Source of the DNA: Myxococcus llanfairpwllgwyngyllgogerychwyrndrobwllllantysiliogogogochensis
GTDB taxonomy: Bacteria > Myxococcota > Myxococcia > Myxococcales > Myxococcaceae
Length of the DNA stretch: 64,000 bases
Direction of reading: 5' to 3'
Assembly: GCF_006636215.1 (NCBI RefSeq)
Contig: NZ_VIFM01000011.1
Location: 1 to 64,000 of the forward strand
Shown piece by piece: positions 59,687-64,000 of the stretch. Each line of letters opens with the position of its first letter. Within the stretch, counting starts at the first letter, position 1. The translations under genes were made by a program, and so were the position numbers. Below the pieces are notes generated by a model. The model ran no database searches. It was not told the DNA's origin and saw nothing but the letters and a program-made list of their open reading frames with translations.

Positions 59687-60784
59687 TCAGGACGGCCCGG
59701 GCGGTAGGACCGAGTCCGCGCGGGCGATGCGGCGCTCCTGTCGGAACAGGAGCATCTCCCGGACGAGAATCTGCACGGTGGCCGCGACGGGCACCGCCAC
59801 CACCGCGCCGACGACACCCGCCAGCTCCGCGCAGAACAGCACCGCCAGCAGGATGAGCAGCGGGTTGACGTGCACCGTGCGACGGAAGACGAGCGGCGCC
59901 AGCACGTTGCCCTCCAACTGCCCGTACAGCACGAAGTACGTCAGCACCCCCAGCGCCATCCACATCCCGCCCGTCGCCCACGTCAGCAGCGTGATGAAGC
60001 CTCCCGCCACCACCGGTCCCGCGTAGGGCACCATGCTGGAGAAGCCACTCACGATGCCCAGCGGCAGGAAGTACGGCACGCCCAGCACCGCCAGCACGGT
60101 GGACGTGAGCAGCGCGTTGAAGGTGCAGATGAGCGTGAGCCCCGTCAGGTACCCGCCCGTGGCCCGGTACACGTTGCGCAACACGCGCACGTAGCGCATC
60201 CGGTGCTCCGGCTTGGGCAAATCCAACAGTCGCTTCAGCAGGCCGCCGCCGAACACCAGCATGAAGACGACGAGGAAGAAGACGCTGAGCGCGCCTCCCA
60301 CGAGCCCCACCATGCTGCCAATGGCATGCACCACCAGCCCCGGCAGCGTCCCCGTGGCGAGCTCCGGCGTGGCGTCCTCGAGCTGCCGTGCCCAGCCCAG
60401 GTTCTGCAATCGCTCGTTCAGCCCCCGGAAGGGACGCGACTCGCGCACCTCCTGCCAGAGATGCGGCCACTGCACCACCAGCGCATCCACCTGCGCCGCC
60501 GCCGCCGGAATCACCAGCAACGCCAGCAGCGCCAGCACCGTCATCGCGGCGAGCAGCATCGTCGCGATGGCCAGCGCCCGAGGCATCTTCCACCGCTCCA
60601 GCCGCGAGACGCCGTGCTCCAACGCCAGCGCCAGCAGCGCCGCGATGCCCGTCAGCGTGAGTGCGACCCGCGTGCGCACCACCAGCACCACGAGCGCCAG
60701 CACCGCCAGCACCACGAAGCACACGGTGAACACCGTCTTCGGTGTCACCTGGGAGCCCTGTTTCGTTTCCCCCTGCTCCGCCAC
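59687..60784 (-). CDS. AI-2E family transporter (UPF0118)
   Basis: A 365-residue membrane protein with about eight hydrophobic segments. GALSVFFLVVFMLVFGGGLL, GLTLICTFNALLTSTVLAVLG and the signature VPYAGPVVAGG with a following QLEGNVLAPLVF identify the AI-2E (YhhQ/PerM-like) family. Members are linked to efflux, Na+/H+ antiport or export of small molecules. The name comes from E. coli TqsA, and AI-2 export is not implied here. Start is GTG with GTGGGGG upstream. It is convergent with bioA (140 bp apart). Confidence 0.88.
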   Translation of the reverse strand: MAEQGETKQGSQVTPKTVFTVCFVVLAVLALVVLVVRTRVALTLTGIAALLALALEHGVSRLERWKMPRALAIATMLLAAMTVLALLALLVIPAAAAQVDALVVQWPHLWQEVRESRPFRGLNERLQNLGWARQLEDATPELATGTLPGLVVHAIGSMVGLVGGALSVFFLVVFMLVFGGGLLKRLLDLPKPEHRMRYVRVLRNVYRATGGYLTGLTLICTFNALLTSTVLAVLGVPYFLPLGIVSGFSSMVPYAGPVVAGGFITLLTWATGGMWMALGVLTYFVLYGQLEGNVLAPLVFRRTVHVNPLLILLAVLFCAELAGVVGAVVAVPVAATVQILVREMLLFRQERRIARADSVLPPGPS

Positions 60785-60990
60785 CGTACCCCCACGCGAC
60801 AGACACCTCGCCTCGTGGGGGTATGCAGTGCCTCGCCTGGATGCCAGCCTCCCCGCCCGGAGGCGCCAGTGGATGTCAGGTCGACTCCACCCGCGCCCGG
60901 GACTTCCGGCATGGCGTGTTCATGCGCCGACAGTGACGATGACGCACGCGCCCCTTCTTGGAGAGGCGCGCCGCCCCGCGACGCACGACG

Positions 60991-61515
60991 TCAGTTGCGC
61001 GAGGGGAAGATGCCTTCCAGCGCGATGATGAAGTTGATGGCCAGGAACGGAGACATGTTGTTGTGCGGCTGGCTGCCGCCCGCGACTCCAATGGCCGCCG
61101 GGTTCATCGTCCCGTCGATGGGCGCGGCCCGGTAGTTGAGGACCGTCGCGGTGCTGTCCGCCGCCAGCACCACGCCGATGGGCGTCTCCGTGTCGCCCTG
61201 CTGCGAGCTGACGTTGAGGGTGTGGTTGTGCGCCGGCATCTGCGTCGAAATCAGCGTCACCGTCTCCGAACCTCCCTGCTCGCCCAGGGTCCGAGGCGAC
61301 AGGCCAGGCCCCTGTCCCGGCTGCATCGGATAGCGCCCGCGCAGGTCCGGCAGCGCGAAGGTCGTCTGCCCGTTGCCTCCATACGTCGTGCCCAGGATGG
61401 AGAAGAGCGCGGTGTTCTGCGCGATGGAGAGCAGCTGGCCCTGGCAGAACGCCCAGCCGCGCGGAGCGAAGTTTCCCCCGAACAGCCGGATTTCACCGAT
61501 AAATGGCTCGGACAC
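60991..61515 (-). CDS. Phage-tail-collar-domain protein (MdpB-like)
   Basis: A 174-residue protein of the tail-collar type: FIGEIRLFGGNFAPRGWAFC, GQLLSIAQNTALFSILGT, FALPDLRGRYPM and MPAHNH.. with the final FLAINFIIALEGIFPSR. Such genes occur both in phage tail fibres and, more often in bacteria, alone or in small groups, where they are named microcystin-dependent-protein-like without known function. No other phage genes flank it, so it is not evidence of a prophage. The GTG start has GAAAGG upstream. Confidence 0.87.
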   Translation of the reverse strand: MSEPFIGEIRLFGGNFAPRGWAFCQGQLLSIAQNTALFSILGTTYGGNGQTTFALPDLRGRYPMQPGQGPGLSPRTLGEQGGSETVTLISTQMPAHNHTLNVSSQQGDTETPIGVVLAADSTATVLNYRAAPIDGTMNPAAIGVAGGSQPHNNMSPFLAINFIIALEGIFPSRN

Positions 61516-61879
61516 GTGTACGCCTTTCGTTGCTTGAGTGTGTGTGTTTCACGCGAAACCCAGCACGTGTCGCTCTCCTGAGCAAAGCATCGGCCACACT
61601 TCTTTCATGGGTCGTTTTGGAGTCAGGCCCCGCTGTGGGACGCGTGCTTCCCGAGTGGGCATGGGGGTCTCATGTGTCCCGTGCCCCGTCGCGTCATGCG
61701 TTCCGGTGTGACGCGAGTCGCGTTCTGGAAGAACGCGGGGGAGGGCTGTTTCGCGTGAGCCGTTTCGAGCCACAATCCCTCACGCCCTGCTGAGTGGGGC
61801 GTGCACCCCGACACAATCCATCCTGGCTCGTGACTTGCTCTGTGCCTTGGCCCTGAGTTCCACGACGAGGAGACCACCC
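61516..61879. other. 364-bp intergenic region with a sigma-54 promoter near its right end
   Basis: Separates the collar-domain gene (minus) from the collagen-like lipoprotein gene (plus). No credible gene is seen. It holds a near-consensus sigma-54 promoter at 61824-61839. The 300 bp upstream are where an enhancer-binding activator would bind, but I find no clear repeated operator. Confidence 0.5.
61824..61839 (+). promoter_or_regulatory. Sigma-54 (-24/-12) promoter of the collagen-like lipoprotein gene
   Basis: TGGCTCGTGACTTGCT matches the consensus TGGCACG-N4-TTGCW at all but one position, with GG and GC exactly 10 nt apart as required. Transcription would start about 30 nt before the ATG. 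Myxobacteria use sigma-54 and NtrC-type activators heavily in development. Confidence 0.7.
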
Positions 61880-63973
61880 ATGGCTCAAATGAACTGGCGA
61901 CACCCCACGTATTGGACGCGGGGGTTCCGCGCGCTACCGGTGACGGCGTTGTTGCTGTTGTCCGCATGTGAAGAAGGACCTGAAGGTCCCCAGGGGCCTC
62001 AAGGCCCCGCGGGTCCCGCCGGTGCTCAAGGCGCCGCGGGTCCTGAAGGCGCGCAGGGTGCGCAGGGCGACCTGGGCCCCAAGGGAGACACCGGTGACGT
62101 GGGGCCGGCCGGTCCAGCGGGGCCTGAAGGTCCCGAAGGCCCCGAGGGCCCTCCGGGTCCCGCCAATGGACCGCGAGGTGAGGAAGGAAAGCCCGCGGTG
62201 GCTCGCACGACGCTGGAGCCGGCGGGTGCCAACTGCGCCACGGGTGGCGTGAAGCTGGAGGCGGGCGTCGACGACAACGAAGACGACGACCTGGATGACG
62301 ACGAGGTGGATGTCACCAGCTACGTGTGCAACGGCGCGCAGGGACCGCAAGGCGTCGAGGGGCCGAGGGGCGACACGGGGCCGCAGGGCAACGTGGGCCA
62401 GCAGGGGCCCCAGGGACAGCAGGGCGTCCAGGGACAGCAGGGTGAGACCGGCGCGCAGGGCAACGTGGGTCCGGCGGGTCCGGTGGGTCCCGCGGGTCCG
62501 GTGGGTCCGCGCGGTGATACCGGCCCTCAGGGTGAGACGGGCCCGGAGGGGCAGCAGGGCGCCACGGGCCTGAGCGCGCTGGTGCGCACGTCGGCCGAGG
62601 CGTCCGGGGCCAATTGCGCCACCGGCGGTGTGAAGCTGGAAGTGGGCGTGGACGCCAACCGCAACAACACGCTGGACACCTCCGAGGTCAACGCGGCGCT
62701 GACGCGCTACGTGTGCGCGGGGCCGCAGGGGCCGCAGGGGTTGAAGGGCGACCAGGGTTCGCAAGGTCTGCAGGGACAGACGGGTCCGCAGGGCGCCGCG
62801 GGCATCCACTCGGTGGCGGCGACGGCGGCCGAGCCGGCGGGCGCGAACTGCGCCACCGGGGGTGTGCGGCTGCAGTTCGGGCAGGACTCCAACGGCAACG
62901 GCGTGCTGGATGCTGGCGAGGTCATCGCGGCGCTGACCCGGTACGTCTGCGCGGGGGCCCAGGGACCGCAGGGTGTCCCCGGTGCGCAGGGCACGCCGGG
63001 CACCACGGGTGCGACGGGCGCGACAGGCGCGACAGGAGCGACGGGGGCCACGGGGGCCACGGGCTTGCAGGGGCCGGCGGGTTCGACGGGTGTCTACGGT
63101 GACGGCTCGGGTGGCTTGCTCAACGTTCCCCTCGGCAACACGCTGGACCTCACCACGGTCGGTGGCTTCAACACCCTGGCGGGGCGGCAGCACCTCCAGT
63201 TCTCGACGGTGACCATCTCCGGCACCCTCATCCTCCCGAGCGGCACGGTCATCCGCTCCACGGGTGATGTCACCATCTCCGGAACCATCATCGTGGACCA
63301 GGGCACCGAAGACACCGGGACGGGCCCCGCGACGGCGGGCGTGTCGCGTGCCGCCGCTGGCGAGCCGCACAAGGGCCTGGGCTTGCAGCCGCTCCAGGGC
63401 GCGCAGCTCCTTCGGCCGGGTCCCCAGGGCGGTGGTTCTGGCGCGAAGGTTGCGGGGGTGAGTGGCGCCGGAGGTGGCGGCTCGCTGGTCATCCTCTCGC
63501 AGGGCAACGTGCGGGTGCAGCCGACCTCCGCCATCAACGCGAACGGCGACCCGGGTGGGACGTTGGGTAATACCCCTGGCGCCGGTGGTGGCGCGGGTGG
63601 TGTCGTCGTCATCGTGGGCAAGGCCAGCGTGACGGTGGGCGGCGCCATCCGTGTGGTGGGCGGTCGCGGCGGAGATGGCAACAACGCGGGCGGCGCTGGC
63701 AAGGGCGGTGGTGGCGGTGGCGGCGGTGGCATCATCCACCTGCTCTCCAGCACCAGTCCCACCGTGACGGGCACCCTCGACGTGAGTGCTGGCGCAGCGG
63801 GTATCACCGCTCCTCCCCAGGGTGCGAGCACCGCCGTCGCGGCGGGCGGTGGCGGCGGCGCGATGGGTGGTGACGGTGGCGATGGTGGTGCCACGGGCAT
63901 CACGTCTGGCGCTGGCGCACCGGGCCTCTCCTTCCAGACCGTGACTCCCGTGCCGGAGAACATCTTCCTCTAA
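61880..63973 (+). CDS. Collagen-like lipoprotein with calcium-binding-like modules and Gly-rich C-terminus
   Basis: A 697-residue predicted lipoprotein (lipobox LLSAC). The mature part alternates collagen-like (Gly-X-Y)n blocks with three copies of a module of about 45 residues. The module contains ANCATGGV(K/R)L, a D-x-N-x-(N/D)-xLD-xxEV loop that resembles a calcium-binding EF-hand loop, and a closing TRYVC. In the first copy the loop is degenerate ([11 protein letters not shown]). A Gly-Ala-Thr run (GATGATGATGATG) follows the third module. The last 280 residues form a Gly-rich, PE_PGRS-like stretch with poly-Gly. Such a surface fibre could be an adhesin or matrix protein. It is transcribed from a sigma-54-type promoter. 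GAGGAG precedes the ATG. Confidence 0.82.
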   Translation: MAQMNWRHPTYWTRGFRALPVTALLLLSACEEGPEGPQGPQGPAGPAGAQGAAGPEGAQGAQGDLGPKGDTGDVGPAGPAGPEGPEGPEGPPGPANGPRGEEGKPAVARTTLEPAGANCATGGVKLEAGVDDNEDDDLDDDEVDVTSYVCNGAQGPQGVEGPRGDTGPQGNVGQQGPQGQQGVQGQQGETGAQGNVGPAGPVGPAGPVGPRGDTGPQGETGPEGQQGATGLSALVRTSAEASGANCATGGVKLEVGVDANRNNTLDTSEVNAALTRYVCAGPQGPQGLKGDQGSQGLQGQTGPQGAAGIHSVAATAAEPAGANCATGGVRLQFGQDSNGNGVLDAGEVIAALTRYVCAGAQGPQGVPGAQGTPGTTGATGATGATGATGATGATGLQGPAGSTGVYGDGSGGLLNVPLGNTLDLTTVGGFNTLAGRQHLQFSTVTISGTLILPSGTVIRSTGDVTISGTIIVDQGTEDTGTGPATAGVSRAAAGEPHKGLGLQPLQGAQLLRPGPQGGGSGAKVAGVSGAGGGGSLVILSQGNVRVQPTSAINANGDPGGTLGNTPGAGGGAGGVVVIVGKASVTVGGAIRVVGGRGGDGNNAGGAGKGGGGGGGGGIIHLLSSTSPTVTGTLDVSAGAAGITAPPQGASTAVAAGGGGGAMGGDGGDGGATGITSGAGAPGLSFQTVTPVPENIFL

Positions 63974-64000
63974 GCGGAGGAAGGCACATCCCGCTGTCCG

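Noticed and set aside
60991-61515. Prophage remnant because of a tail-collar gene
   Set aside because: No integrase, terminase, capsid or tail genes are near it; collar-domain genes occur alone in many bacteria.
62998-63075. CRISPR-like or simple repeat array in the GAT-rich run of the collagen-like gene
   Set aside because: It is coding sequence (Gly-Ala-Thr repeats) in frame, with no spacer-repeat structure.

Overview
The window is a contiguous piece of chromosome from a myxobacterium, most likely of the Myxococcus/Corallococcus/Cystobacter side of the Myxococcota. The reasons are very high GC with strong third-position bias, a DUF2378 (TIGR02265) protein restricted to myxobacteria, two Sit-type lipoprotein toxin/immunity pairs (SitA6/SitI6-like and SitA5-like with an Imm11-like partner), many lipoproteins, and many two-component and beta-propeller proteins. 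I see no rRNA, no CRISPR array, no insertion sequence and no prophage. One tRNA, tRNA-Gln(UUG), is present.

Layout. 1-10 kb: a lipoamide-dehydrogenase-like flavoprotein lacking the catalytic His; an RbfA-like/RtcB pair with overlapping stop and start; tRNA-Gln; an archaemetzincin-like protein with an altered active site; a TolB-like propeller lipoprotein; an ankyrin protein; a DUF2378 protein; and a membrane Fe-S oxidoreductase. 10-15 kb: an unrecognised 54-residue peptide gene with its own Shine-Dalgarno and terminator; a zinc-ribbon gene broken by an in-frame TAG; a VWA protein; and a DsbD/ScsB-type thiol reductase with a periplasmic redoxin. 15-25 kb: two tandem EcxA-like zinc metalloprotease lipoproteins whose upstream leaders are duplicated with them, an MFS exporter, a UBP zinc finger, a GspG-like protein and two HtrA-like proteases. 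25-30 kb: two TIG-domain lipoproteins, one much shorter than its neighbour, then the SitA6/SitI6 pair. 30-34 kb: an overlapping operon of an asparagine-synthetase-like ligase, a UGT glycosyltransferase and a ROK/ASKHA-like protein, divergent from a radical SAM gene. This may be a small unassigned biosynthetic locus.

34-46 kb: an aldo/keto reductase, a DUF4118-PAS-GAF histidine kinase, an unrecognised 118-residue protein and a beta-lactamase-fold hydrolase. Then comes an operon of overlapping genes coding for a MoxR AAA+ ATPase, an unknown protein, a protein with both an HExxH motif and a VWA domain, another unknown protein and a PaaK-like adenylate-forming enzyme. A LuxR-type regulator lies just upstream. 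This operon is the best candidate here for an undescribed multi-component system. 46-49 kb: a SitA5-like AHH-nuclease toxin and its Imm11/DUF1629-type partner, bracketed by 65-bp direct repeats that are the 3' ends of two immunity-gene copies, so one copy is only a remnant. 49-64 kb: an S41-like protease, a dipeptide epimerase, a hybrid histidine kinase, a SUFU-domain protein, a propeller protein, a GNAT-like protein, a fatty acid desaturase, BioA, an AI-2E family permease, a phage-collar-domain protein and a collagen-like lipoprotein behind a near-consensus sigma-54 promoter.

Starts were chosen from Shine-Dalgarno sequences, conserved N-termini and overlaps with neighbouring genes. No database search was run. 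Family names rest on motifs and recognised sequence patterns.
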